From positions 62,001-126,000 of the forward strand of contig NZ_JAKFWS010000012.1 of assembly GCF_021731785.1 (NCBI RefSeq): a stretch of DNA of 64,000 bases. Reading direction: 5' to 3'. Shown one piece after another: positions 35,299-43,908 of this stretch. A model generated the notes under the pieces. It made no database searches. It was not told the DNA's origin and saw only the letters and a program-made list of their open reading frames with translations. Made by a program: the position numbers and the translations under genes. This DNA is from Methylocystis sp. (lineage in GTDB: Bacteria; Pseudomonadota; Alphaproteobacteria; Rhizobiales; Beijerinckiaceae). The first letter of the stretch is position 1. Every line of letters begins with the position of its first letter.

Positions 35299-35628
35299 AT
35301 GACGCGCACGCCGATTTCACAGCCAGACGACCGCTCCGCCCGCTTCGCAGTAGCTGCCGGCGTCGCCCTCGACGCGGCGCTCGCTGCCGGGCTAAAGGGC
35401 TATGATCGCGCCAGCGCGCTGGCGCGATTCCATCGCCTGTCGCCCGAAATCATCGCAAGCGAATCGCCGGACGCGGTGCGCGCGACGCTCAAGGAACTTG
35501 AGCGCGCGATGCGCGCCGAACGGGCGCGGCGCGGTCATTGGAGCTACGATCTCAATCGGCATATCAGCTTGCTCGTCGCCCATCGCGCCGAGACCGCGCG
35601 GCTCCGTCGGCTGCTAAAGCGCGTCTAG
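35299..35628 (+). CDS. Small conserved-looking protein, unknown function
   Basis: A 109-residue, mostly helical protein without signal peptide or membrane segment. GGAGGATGAGCC directly before the ATG is a strong ribosome binding site, which supports the gene. Readable features are VAAGVALDAALAAGLKGYDRASALARFHRL and a basic C terminus (RAERARRGHWSYDLNRHISLLVAHRAETARLRRLLKRV). I do not recognise a family. It is divergent from the DnaA-domain-IV-like gene and may share its operator. Confidence 0.68.
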   Translation: MTRTPISQPDDRSARFAVAAGVALDAALAAGLKGYDRASALARFHRLSPEIIASESPDAVRATLKELERAMRAERARRGHWSYDLNRHISLLVAHRAETARLRRLLKRV

Positions 35629-35702
35629 CGACAGCCGCGCTTCCGCCCGCCTGCGCAATGCTTTAAGCTTCGCGCTTTCAAGGGCAGACGCAAAGGCCGG
35701 CG

Positions 35703-36497
35703 ATGTATCTGGAGAAAATTCTGGCGCTGTCGGCTGCGGCGCTCGTTGCGGTTGGGGCCGGCGTCGGCTTGACGTGGATGGCCCTCCACCCGGCGCCGCA
35801 TATGGCGAGCGCCGGCGCGTCAATCGACAAGGGAAGCGCGCGCCAGCAGATTGAAACCCTTATCGCCTCGACGCCGGACTATGCCCGCTATTTCGCACGC
35901 CTCCGCGAGACCTTCACGGCCGATTACGAGGCGGCGATCAATGATTTCGCCGCCCGCCTCGCAAAGACGAAGGAAGAGCAGAGCGTCGACTATTATCTTT
36001 CCGAGGCGGTCCGCCGCATCCGAACCTCGCACGGCGCGCTCGCGGCGAAAGCCGAGCCGGAGCCCATCGCCCGCGTCTTTGAAAAGCAGCTCGAAGTGCT
36101 GCAGGCGGTGGCGCGGGAAGACAAGCGCATGTGCGTCGCCTTCCTTTACGGCGCAACCAACCTCGACTTCCAGCGATTCGCCGCCTCGCGCCGCCAGATC
36201 GTCTCGGACATGGCGCTCGCCGGGCTCGAGGCGATCGTCAGCGGACAGGCGAAACACATCGAACGCGCCGCGCCGACCGAAGCCGACTTCCGCGTTTTGG
36301 AGAACGCGCTTACGGCGCGGGGCCTCGGCAAGGTCGAGATCGACGCGCTGCTCGACGGCAAGATGCCCGATCCGCCGCTTGAAGACGCGCGGATGTGCGG
36401 CGCCGGACAGACCTATTTCGAAGTGCTCAAGACCCTGCCCGAGCCGGCGCGCACCAAAGTCTACGGCCTCGCGCTGGAGCTGATGGCGCGCTCCTGA
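35703..36497 (+). CDS. Membrane-anchored or exported protein, unknown function
   Basis: A 264-residue protein with one N-terminal hydrophobic segment (ILALSAAALVAVGAGVGLTWMAL), then a helical, charged domain (DYEAAINDFAARLAKTKEEQSVDYYLSEAVRRI). Two cysteines are spaced far apart (KRMCVAFLYG and ARMCGAGQTYFEVLKTLPEP). AAGG lies ahead of the ATG. No family recognised. Its end overlaps that of the opposite gene by 37 bases. Confidence 0.65.
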   Translation: MYLEKILALSAAALVAVGAGVGLTWMALHPAPHMASAGASIDKGSARQQIETLIASTPDYARYFARLRETFTADYEAAINDFAARLAKTKEEQSVDYYLSEAVRRIRTSHGALAAKAEPEPIARVFEKQLEVLQAVAREDKRMCVAFLYGATNLDFQRFAASRRQIVSDMALAGLEAIVSGQAKHIERAAPTEADFRVLENALTARGLGKVEIDALLDGKMPDPPLEDARMCGAGQTYFEVLKTLPEPARTKVYGLALELMARS

Positions 36498-37564
36498 TCC
36501 GCTGGCGTCGACTGCGTCTGCGACGGGGCAGACGGCGTGACGGAGCCGGTGTCGCCGGGTTTCTCCAGCGTCCGTCGCAATTGCGCGACGGCGACGCGGA
36601 TCAGCGCGTCGCGGGGCCGCCCCGGACCGATCTCGACCGCCGCCATATTCGCCATCGCCTTGACGAGATTTTCGGTCGGCAGGCCGGCGGCGGTGAACAG
36701 TCCCAGATCCTCGTCGGGGCCTCCGACGACGCCCTGCGCGATGCTGGCCGCATAATTGGCGATCCGCGCGCGTTCTCCGCCGCAGCTCGAAACGCCCGTG
36801 TCGGGCGCCGGCCGTGGCGCCGGCGTCGGCGCCAGGTCGGCGATGGTCGTCTGGGGCGCCGGTCGGATCAGCTCGGCGAACTTCTCGCGCCGCGCCGGAA
36901 GCTCGGAAACTCCAGCCATTATCGAAGGCGCCGGCATCAGGTCGACCGGCGCTCGAAGAGGCGCCCGCGCCGTCTTCGAGTTGACCCCGCCGCGACCATG
37001 CGCCGCCAGCCAGCGGGCGCGCAGCGTGTTGCGAATGCCGCGCGGCGCGAGCCCCATCGTCACGATGCGCTGCGGCGGCATCCTCGCAATGCCCGCGCGC
37101 GACGCCGGCATGCCGGCAAGGGCGCCGACGAGGAAACATTGCGCCGGCGCCCAGCGCTCGACGATGGCCCGCGCGGTGCGCCGTCCGTAGTCGACATAAT
37201 AGCGGCGCAGCAGCAGCGCCGCGACGGCGGCGCCCTCCTCCGCCGAGGCGAAAGCGACATGGCCGTCCGAATCGGCGGCGATTTCGCCGCTCCACCCGGC
37301 GCTCTTGATGCACCAGTAATTATTGAGCTTGACGCAGCGGGCCGGCTCGCCCTCCTCGGCGCCGACCGCGCGGCGGACTGCAGCGACAGGCGCCATTTCC
37401 AGCGCCAGCGCGCTTTCGACGCGCCAATTGTCCACGGCGCGCGCCTCCGGCCGATAGGCAGGGCTGGACGCCGCAGCCAGCGCCGAGGCCGGCGCAGCGA
37501 AGACGGCGGGCGGCTTTTGAGGCGCCGCAACGGCCAGCATCGTCAGGAGCGCTTCGATCAGCAT
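36461..37564 (-). CDS. Exported protein with a phage-P5-like repeat segment, unknown function
   Basis: A 367-residue protein with a weak N-terminal signal (LIEALLTMLAVAAP). Residues about 75-135 read CVKLNNYWCIKSAGWSGEIAADSDGHVAFASAEEG followed by LLLRRYYVDYGRRTARAIVERWAPAQC. This follows the pattern N-W-x-G-x-x-G-x-x-x-F-x-s-x-x-x-G ... Y-x-x-x-G-x-x-T-x-x-x-I-x-x-W-A-P seen in phage structural protein P5-like domains. That similarity is from memory. The remainder is Pro/Ala-rich, probably disordered. Four cysteines (CVK, WCI, QC, SCGG) suggest disulfides. It overlaps the end of the plus-strand gene before it. Confidence 0.65.
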   Translation of the reverse strand: MLIEALLTMLAVAAPQKPPAVFAAPASALAAASSPAYRPEARAVDNWRVESALALEMAPVAAVRRAVGAEEGEPARCVKLNNYWCIKSAGWSGEIAADSDGHVAFASAEEGAAVAALLLRRYYVDYGRRTARAIVERWAPAQCFLVGALAGMPASRAGIARMPPQRIVTMGLAPRGIRNTLRARWLAAHGRGGVNSKTARAPLRAPVDLMPAPSIMAGVSELPARREKFAELIRPAPQTTIADLAPTPAPRPAPDTGVSSCGGERARIANYAASIAQGVVGGPDEDLGLFTAAGLPTENLVKAMANMAAVEIGPGRPRDALIRVAVAQLRRTLEKPGDTGSVTPSAPSQTQSTPADQERAISSSARP

Positions 37565-37593
37565 GGCCGTCCGTCCAAGGGTTGCGAACCAAA

Positions 37594-38130
37594 TCAGTCG
37601 GGGTCTTCGGTCTCCTCGCCCCGCAGAATGCCCGGCGTCACGAAGCGCGTGAGGCGGGCCCCGCCTTTGCGAACCTCCGACCAGTGATCAATCTCGAAGT
37701 CGAGCACCGCCAGGGCCGCCGTAGGGAATTTAGCGCGCATCAGCGCCAGTTCATCCGCCTCGCCCGAGCCGGCGAGCCAATACGCAAGCTCGGCGAAGCC
37801 AGGATTATGGCCGACGGCGAGCAGCGTCGCGACCTTGTCCGGAGTCTGCCGCAAAATCTCGACCAGATGATCGACAGTTGCAAGATAGATCGTATTCTCG
37901 ATCAGATGGGTGACATGGCGTGGCAAGGAGTCGAGCACCCGATCGAGCGTCTGCTTGGCCCGACGGGCGTTGGAGGCCACGGCGAGGTCCGGCGCAAATT
38001 CCTGGTCGCGCAGGAACTCGCCCATTCTGCGAGCGTCCTCCATGCCTCGACGGACGAGCGGACGTTCGCGGTCGCCGCCGGCTGAATGCCGGTCGGCCTT
38101 GCCATGACGCAGGAGCAGGAGTCGACGCAT
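37594..38130 (-). CDS. SixA-like histidine phosphatase
   Basis: A 178-residue member of the histidine phosphatase (phosphoglycerate-mutase-like) superfamily. The catalytic RHG motif is in LLLLRHGKADRH, and the second histidine in AVGHNPGFAELAYWL. PLVRRGMEDARRMGEFL and VASNARRAKQTLD match SixA. SixA removes phosphate from histidines of phosphotransfer proteins; the target here is unknown. Confidence 0.9.
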   Translation of the reverse strand: MRRLLLLRHGKADRHSAGGDRERPLVRRGMEDARRMGEFLRDQEFAPDLAVASNARRAKQTLDRVLDSLPRHVTHLIENTIYLATVDHLVEILRQTPDKVATLLAVGHNPGFAELAYWLAGSGEADELALMRAKFPTAALAVLDFEIDHWSEVRKGGARLTRFVTPGILRGEETEDPD

Positions 38131-38269
38131 GCCGTCTCTCTATCACGCCGCCGCCGCGCCGCCACTCGGCGCGCCGCGCCGAATTCCGGCTGCGACGAAA
38201 GCACGCGCCTCTTTACCTTAAGAGCGCCCCATGCAACCTCCTGTGCCTCCGCCTCATCAGGGCTTTCCG

Positions 38270-39973
38270 ATGCGCAGGTCCATCGTCGCCGGCGTCGTTA
38301 CGTCGCTGTCGCTCGCGAGCATCGCTTTTTCTTCGCGGGCCGCCGGCGAGAAACCGCTGACGCTCGACAATATCGTCTTCACGATCGGCGCGACGACCTA
38401 TCGTATCCCGCACATTGAAATTGAAGACGCAGGCCTGCCGTTCGCGGAACTGGCCACGTTGTTCTTGAACGGCGACGCGAATGTCGCGGCGCGGCTCGCG
38501 CGGGTTTCGGCGCGGCGAATCGCCGTGCCGGCGATGTCGAGCGAAAGCCGCAATGAGTCGCGCGTCGCGCGCGCCGCCTATCGCAAGCTGGAATTTGAGA
38601 ATGTCGTTTCCGGGCGTGCGGCGATCATGCGCGCCGACGGCGGCGAAGAGACGATCGAATCCGCAAAAGGCGGCGTTCAGCGCCTTTATTGGGGCGTCTC
38701 GGCCGCGAAAGGCGTCGATTTCGCAGCGATCGCACGTCTCGGCGCAACCCTCAACGAGGCCGACACGCCGTTGACGCCTTTGGTCGACGAGGAAGTCGTC
38801 GAATCGACGCGTCTCGAAGATGCCGGCGCCAATCTGGTCATGACAACAGGCCGCTTGAAGATTGCGGGCGCGCGCGGACGCGCGCTGCAGACGCCCGCTG
38901 GTAAACTCGTCGAGCGATTGGAGAAGCTCGATGTAGCGAAACCAGAGGACGACGCCACGCTGATGCGCGATCTCCTCGACGCGCTCCAATCTTTTGAGGC
39001 CGCATCGATCGACATCGACAATGTCGCCGCGACCGGCAAAGGAGACCCCGCGGCAAGGCCGTTTACGTCGAAGATCGCGCGCTTTGGCATCCGCAAAGCT
39101 GCGGGCGCCGGCGCCGGGGAAATATTTATTGAAGATTTTTCGCTCGCCGCATCGGACGGCGGCAATCTATGGGTGAAGCGATTGACGCTGAATGAATTGC
39201 AGTTCGCCCCGGTTTTGCAGGGCGGCGCCTATCCCAGGCTCGCGCGCTTCGATATGCACGGCGCCGCCGCCGATTTGCCCGATCCCCAGACCGGCGAAAC
39301 GTCGCGAATTAAATTCAGCGTCGACAACGCCAGCGCGACATTCGGCAATTATCTTGAAACGACGCCGACGAAATTCACCGGCAGCATCGACAATTTCGTC
39401 GTCGATCTCGCGGCACGCGGCGAAACGCAGACGACGGCGCATTTCCTGGCGCTGGGCTATCGCGAACTTGCGCTCTCCGGACTCGCCGCCGGCGAATGGC
39501 GCGAGACGACGTCCGAAGCGGCGTTAGGGCCTGTCGCGATCGACGCGAAGGACATGGGCGCGGCGCGCCTCTCGGCGCTCTTCGGCAATGTGTCGAGCGC
39601 GGCATTCTCGTCGTCGCCAATTGTTTCGCGCGCGGCGACGCTCGCAACGTCGATCAAGTCGCTCGATGTCGCGCTCGAAGGCGGTGGTCTCGTCGATCGC
39701 GTGCTGGCTTTGGAAGCAAAAGAGCAGAAAACTTCGGTCGACAAGGCGCGGACCGATTACGCCAAGGCCGCGGCGACGGCGATCGCCACGCTCGTCGGCG
39801 CCGGCGCCAACGCCAGACGATTAGCCGAAGCGGTTTCAGCCTATATCGAGAAGCCGAAGCGCTTGCATCTACGTATTGTGGCCCCAAAAGGCGTCAATGC
39901 GCTTGATGTGTTGACGCGAAAGCCCGGCGAAATTCTGGAGAGCCTCGAAGTCGAGGCGAGCGCGGACCGATGA
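38270..39973 (+). CDS. Large exported protein, unknown function
   Basis: A 567-residue protein with a clear signal peptide (MRRSIVAGVVTSLSLASIAFSSRAAG). I start at ATG 38270 (AGGG seven bases ahead); ATG 38231 would place 13 Pro-rich residues before the signal. The mature part alternates beta-like segments around repeated phrases such as LTLDNIVFTIGATTYRIPHIEIEDAG, KLEFENVVSGRAAIM, SFEAASIDIDNVAATG, LRLARFDMHGAAADLPDP and IDNFVVDLAARG. It ends with a helical region. The repeated structure suggests a long beta-rich periplasmic protein, perhaps related to AsmA-like lipid carriers, but no signature proves it. It stands alone between opposite genes. Confidence 0.7.
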   Translation: MRRSIVAGVVTSLSLASIAFSSRAAGEKPLTLDNIVFTIGATTYRIPHIEIEDAGLPFAELATLFLNGDANVAARLARVSARRIAVPAMSSESRNESRVARAAYRKLEFENVVSGRAAIMRADGGEETIESAKGGVQRLYWGVSAAKGVDFAAIARLGATLNEADTPLTPLVDEEVVESTRLEDAGANLVMTTGRLKIAGARGRALQTPAGKLVERLEKLDVAKPEDDATLMRDLLDALQSFEAASIDIDNVAATGKGDPAARPFTSKIARFGIRKAAGAGAGEIFIEDFSLAASDGGNLWVKRLTLNELQFAPVLQGGAYPRLARFDMHGAAADLPDPQTGETSRIKFSVDNASATFGNYLETTPTKFTGSIDNFVVDLAARGETQTTAHFLALGYRELALSGLAAGEWRETTSEAALGPVAIDAKDMGAARLSALFGNVSSAAFSSSPIVSRAATLATSIKSLDVALEGGGLVDRVLALEAKEQKTSVDKARTDYAKAAATAIATLVGAGANARRLAEAVSAYIEKPKRLHLRIVAPKGVNALDVLTRKPGEILESLEVEASADR

Positions 39974-40018
39974 TGATGCGCCAGAGCGCGCGCAGCCTGC
40001 TTCAAGACCCGAAGGACT

Positions 40019-40819
40019 TCAGCGCCCCGAAAAATTCGGCGCGCGCTTCTCGAGAAAGGCGACGCGTCCCTCCATATAGTCGGCGCTGTCGAAACAGGCG
40101 CTCGCCAGAGCTTCGCACTGTTCATGCGACGGCGCTCCCGGCAATCGTCCCGCGGCGCGGATCGCCGCCTTGGCGGCGCGCAAGGTCAGAGGCGCGCCGG
40201 CGGCGATCGTTTCGGCGAGCGCATGCACGCCCCCTTCGAAACTTTCCGGGGCCGACAGCCGGCTGACGAAGCCGCGCTCTTGGGCTTCGGCGGCGGTCAG
40301 GCGGCGCGCGGTGTAAAAGAGATCGAACGCCAGTTGCAGCCCGACCGCGGCGACGACATAGGCCATCGCCGCCGGCGGATAGCCGACGCCGAGTTTCGCC
40401 GCCGGAATCGCAAAAACCGCATGCGCATCGGCCACTCGCAGATCGCAAGCCGCAGCGATTCCGAAGCCGCCGCCCATGCAGAATCCCGACACCGCCGCGA
40501 TCGTCGGCTTGGACAGATTGGAAATCGCGTCAAAAGCCTCGACATTGGCTTTCTCATAAGCGCGCCCGCCTTCTCTTGTCGCGCGCAAGGTAGCGAATTC
40601 GCTGATGTCGGCGCCGGCGCAAAACGACATGCCCGGCGCGCCGCTGATCACAAGGACGCGCGCCTCCTCGGCGGCGTCGATGTCTCGCATCAGCGACGGC
40701 AGCGCGCGCCACATCTCAAAGTCGAAGGCGTTTCGCTTGGCGGGATTGTCGATGTAGAGCCGCGCGACGCCGAAATTCACCGTGACGCGCAGCTTGGGTG
40801 TCGGAGACAGAATCGCCAT
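40019..40819 (-). CDS. Enoyl-CoA hydratase/isomerase family protein
   Basis: A 266-residue crotonase-fold protein. The oxyanion-hole segments are ISGAPGMSFCAGADISEF and KPTIAAVSGFCMGGGFGIAAACDLRVAD. A catalytic acid is not obvious in the canonical second Glu position (PAAKLGVGYPPAAMAYVVAAVG instead of E-x-x-x-G), so it may be an isomerase, another crotonase type or a hydratase with changed chemistry. The C terminus is of standard length. The exact CoA ester cannot be told. Confidence 0.88.
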   Translation of the reverse strand: MAILSPTPKLRVTVNFGVARLYIDNPAKRNAFDFEMWRALPSLMRDIDAAEEARVLVISGAPGMSFCAGADISEFATLRATREGGRAYEKANVEAFDAISNLSKPTIAAVSGFCMGGGFGIAAACDLRVADAHAVFAIPAAKLGVGYPPAAMAYVVAAVGLQLAFDLFYTARRLTAAEAQERGFVSRLSAPESFEGGVHALAETIAAGAPLTLRAAKAAIRAAGRLPGAPSHEQCEALASACFDSADYMEGRVAFLEKRAPNFSGR

Positions 40820-41102
40820 TGTTCCTCGCGAGCAAATTTTCGAACGTCGTCAGATCGCTTGTTCAGCCTGGCTAGAACTGAGCGATTAGATCACACATGC
40901 CAAACACGCCAAGACCACGGACGCGCAAAGCGACGAGCCGCCCATGCGCGACGCGCCAGCGCCCGCCATGCTGCGATGCGCGACCGAATGCCGCGGCGCG
41001 CCACAGCCTCCCGCGACCTCATGCCACAATATTCCGCACGCTTGATCGAGATAATCTCGACGGCGCTTAGTCATGAAACCTCCCCCAAGAATCGGAGCGG
41101 CA

Positions 41103-42182
41103 ATGGCGATGGGAACGGATAGATTCGCGTCTCCGGGAGCGTTGCGGCTGACTTTAGCCTTCGCCGTCTTTCTTCACCACACGACCAGTTTCAACCTCGG
41201 TATGTCGGCCGTGCTGATTTTTTTCGTGCTGAGCGGCTACTGGGTCGCGGCGATGTGGAAGAACACCTATTCGAGAACGACGTCGGCCTATTTTACCTAC
41301 CTCGTTTCGCGCGTGTGGCGCATCGCGCCGGTTTTCGCTCTCTGTTCTGCGATCGCCTGGGCGCTGCTGCTCTGGCGCGGCGACGCGCCCGTCGCCTTCG
41401 GCGGGCTGATTCATCAGCTCTTCTCCAACATCATGATCCTCGGCTACAGCACGCTGCCGTTCCAGGCGAACATTCCCGGCTGGTCGCTGGACGTGGAATT
41501 GCAGTTCTATCTTATCGCGCCGGCGATCATTTTTCTCATTTCAAAGAACATCCATCTGTTGCTGATTTGCCTTCTGATCTCGGCCGGCGCGCCTTGGCTC
41601 GGCGGATCCGCCACGGTTGCGCCTTTCCTTTTGTTTTTTGGAATCGGCGTCGCGGCGGCGAGCCACGAATTGAAGCCCGATCGCGGCTTCGCCTATCGCG
41701 CGTTGTTCACGACGCTCGCGACGATATTCCTCTGCTCGCTGATCTTCGCCAAGGACATTATGCTCGGCGAAAAGCAAGAGCTGCTCGCCTTCAGCGATAA
41801 GACGAATCTTTTGATCGCGGTGATGATGACGCCCTGGGCGCTCTACACGACGCGGCAGCCGAGCGCTTCGACCGACAGAATGTTCGGCGAACTCTCCTAT
41901 ATTTTCTATCTGCTGCATTGGTCGGTGATCGGCGCGCTCAAAACCGGCGAAGGGTCCTACACTGATCGAATTCTGCTCTGCTCCGAGGCATTCGTCATCA
42001 TCCTCGTCGCGTCCTACCTGATCTGGTGCCTGTTCGATCGGCCGATCAATAAATTGCGGGCCGCCTGGGTGTCCGGCCGGCTTCTGACTCCTTCGCCGCC
42101 GCCTCTGGCGGCGCCCGCGGGCGTCATGTCGGCGATCGCATCGAGCGCGCTGCGAAACCGAGGACCTGGGCATTTCGCATAG
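41103..42182 (+). CDS. Acyltransferase-3 family membrane protein
   Basis: A polytopic membrane acyltransferase of about 359 residues with roughly ten hydrophobic segments. The family histidine and glycan-facing motif are FAVFLHHTTSFNLGMSAVLIFFVLSGYWVAAMW and the R-R-rich turn is SRVWRIAPVFALC. Such proteins move acyl groups (usually acetyl) onto surface polysaccharides, lipid A or Nod factors. I use ATG 41103 because GGAG lies six bases ahead; ATG 41073 lacks a ribosome binding site. The next gene, 172 bases later, encodes an SGNH-type protein, a common partner domain of AT3 enzymes. Confidence 0.88.
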   Translation: MAMGTDRFASPGALRLTLAFAVFLHHTTSFNLGMSAVLIFFVLSGYWVAAMWKNTYSRTTSAYFTYLVSRVWRIAPVFALCSAIAWALLLWRGDAPVAFGGLIHQLFSNIMILGYSTLPFQANIPGWSLDVELQFYLIAPAIIFLISKNIHLLLICLLISAGAPWLGGSATVAPFLLFFGIGVAAASHELKPDRGFAYRALFTTLATIFLCSLIFAKDIMLGEKQELLAFSDKTNLLIAVMMTPWALYTTRQPSASTDRMFGELSYIFYLLHWSVIGALKTGEGSYTDRILLCSEAFVIILVASYLIWCLFDRPINKLRAAWVSGRLLTPSPPPLAAPAGVMSAIASSALRNRGPGHFA

Positions 42183-42354
42183 AGCGCGCCCCAGCCTTTT
42201 GAGATCGATGAATTTGTCCGCCCGCGCGCGATTCCGTCAAACCGCGGTCTGATCTGGGCGCTTTAGGAAGGTTCGGACGGCCCGGCGCGAAGCCGACCAA
42301 CCACGCCACGTCGCGAAATTTGCGCGAGTCCAGTCAGCGGGCTATGGGTGCCCC

Positions 42355-43122
42355 ATGTTCCCGGGCGCGCAGAGACTGGCGTTTGTTCTGGCCGTCACAG
42401 GCGGTCTATCGCTTCTCAGCCTCAAGCGCTCGGATGAGCCCTCGGTTGACTGCGCGACGGTCAACGGCGGCGACGGCGACTACAACATCCTTGTCGTCGG
42501 CGAGTCCTGGGCCTCCGACGGCAAGCTGCTGCCCGAACTGCCGCGCGCCGTTTCCGAGCGGCTTCAAGGTCGCGGCGTCAAAGCCTGCAGCATCGGCTTT
42601 GCGGGCCGAAACTCGCGGTTGCTCTATTCTGAACTACGCGAGAAATTTCCAAGAGAGAACCTCTATCGCCTTTTTGCGGATAAGACGCCCGACAAAGTCG
42701 TTCTCATGAACGGCGTCAATGATGAAATCCAGCACGTCGGCGCATCGGCCTATGTCGAATATACGAAAAAGCTCGTCGAGTATTTCTCCGACGTCGATGA
42801 CGTTGAAATCATTTCGATCCCGCGCGTCAACGAGCGCAGATTCAAACCGCCCAATCTCTACAGCGCCGTCAAGCGCTCCATATTGAGCTGCTTCTATGAT
42901 GAGTGCCAGCTGCAGGTGAACGACCTCTATCGGGTCGCGCTTTGGCGCGACCATCCCGAACTCAACGTGATCGAATATGACGATTTCATCGACAGATACG
43001 AGGGAAACGAGCGGCGCTACACCGCCGACGGCGTGCATCTGACCGACGAATATTTCCACAAATATGGCGCGTTTATCGGCGGCGCGGTTTCGCTCGGAAA
43101 GGACAAGCGGGCGGGTACCTAG
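42355..43122 (+). CDS. SGNH/GDSL-type hydrolase, probably exported
   Basis: A 255-residue protein with an N-terminal hydrophobic segment (RLAFVLAVTGGLSLLSL), so anchored or exported. The block I Ser motif is ILVVGESWASDGKL, GVNDEI is the block III Asn region and YTADGVHLTDEYFHKYG holds the catalytic Asp-x-x-His. These motifs fit SGNH acyl-hydrolases or O-acetyltransferases. With the acyltransferase-3 gene just upstream it makes a likely two-protein O-acetylation system, the split form of the fused AT3-SGNH proteins. The ribosome binding site is weak, so the start is tentative. Confidence 0.8.
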   Translation: MFPGAQRLAFVLAVTGGLSLLSLKRSDEPSVDCATVNGGDGDYNILVVGESWASDGKLLPELPRAVSERLQGRGVKACSIGFAGRNSRLLYSELREKFPRENLYRLFADKTPDKVVLMNGVNDEIQHVGASAYVEYTKKLVEYFSDVDDVEIISIPRVNERRFKPPNLYSAVKRSILSCFYDECQLQVNDLYRVALWRDHPELNVIEYDDFIDRYEGNERRYTADGVHLTDEYFHKYGAFIGGAVSLGKDKRAGT

Positions 43123-43157
43123 CGCTCTTTATCGCGTCGCCCTGCTATAAGCCGGTC

Positions 43158-43847
43158 ATGGACCTCCTCTCTCGCCTGCTTCACCGTGACGGGCTGATGC
43201 TGATCATCGACAAGCCGGCGGGCGTCGCCGTGCATCGCGGCCCGAAAGGCGGCCCGAGTCTTGAAGACGCCTTCGATCAGCTCCGCTTCGGCCTGCCGCG
43301 ACCGCCAGCATTGGCGCACCGGCTCGACAAGGACACCTCCGGCTGCCTCGTTCTCGGGCGCCATCGCAAAGCGCTGGAACGTCTCGGCAGCCTGTTCAAA
43401 GCTGGCCGCGTGGGCAAGACCTATTGGGCGGTGGTGGAGGGCGCGCCGGCGGGCGAGCAAGGCGAGATCGACCTAGCGCTCGGACGGCTTGACGCAGCGC
43501 GCGGCTGGTGGATGCGGCCGGACCCACTTGGCTTGCCGGCGCGCACATCCTGGCGCGTGCTTGGCAGAAGCGCCGACGGAGGGCTGGCCATGATCGAATT
43601 TGCACCACACACCGGCCGCACGCACCAAATTCGCGTGCATGCGCAAGCGATGGGCTGGCCGATTCTCGGCGATCCGATCTATGGCTCAGGTCGACGCGAG
43701 AATTCAGGGCCGCTACATCTTCATGCGCGCGCAGTGAGCGTACCGATGCAGGACGGCAAGCCGCCCGTCGAAGCTGTCGCCGCGCCGCCCACACATATGT
43801 CAGATGCGCTCGCCGACTGCGGTTGGCGCGGCGAAGCGAACCCGTAA
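43158..43847 (+). CDS. RluA-family RNA pseudouridine synthase
   Basis: A 229-residue enzyme. The catalytic aspartate is in LAHRLDKDTSGCLVLGRH, with TYWAVVEG and the closing GRTHQIRVHAQAMGWPILGDPIYG of the RluA family. No S4 domain is present, matching the shorter rRNA/tRNA enzymes. It modifies uridine to pseudouridine in an RNA that the sequence alone cannot name. Confidence 0.92.
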   Translation: MDLLSRLLHRDGLMLIIDKPAGVAVHRGPKGGPSLEDAFDQLRFGLPRPPALAHRLDKDTSGCLVLGRHRKALERLGSLFKAGRVGKTYWAVVEGAPAGEQGEIDLALGRLDAARGWWMRPDPLGLPARTSWRVLGRSADGGLAMIEFAPHTGRTHQIRVHAQAMGWPILGDPIYGSGRRENSGPLHLHARAVSVPMQDGKPPVEAVAAPPTHMSDALADCGWRGEANP

Positions 43848-43908
43848 CGCAGCGATTGCAAATCCCGGCTGAAGCGCCCAACATATTCGGGGCAGTCTGG
43901 AGCGACAC

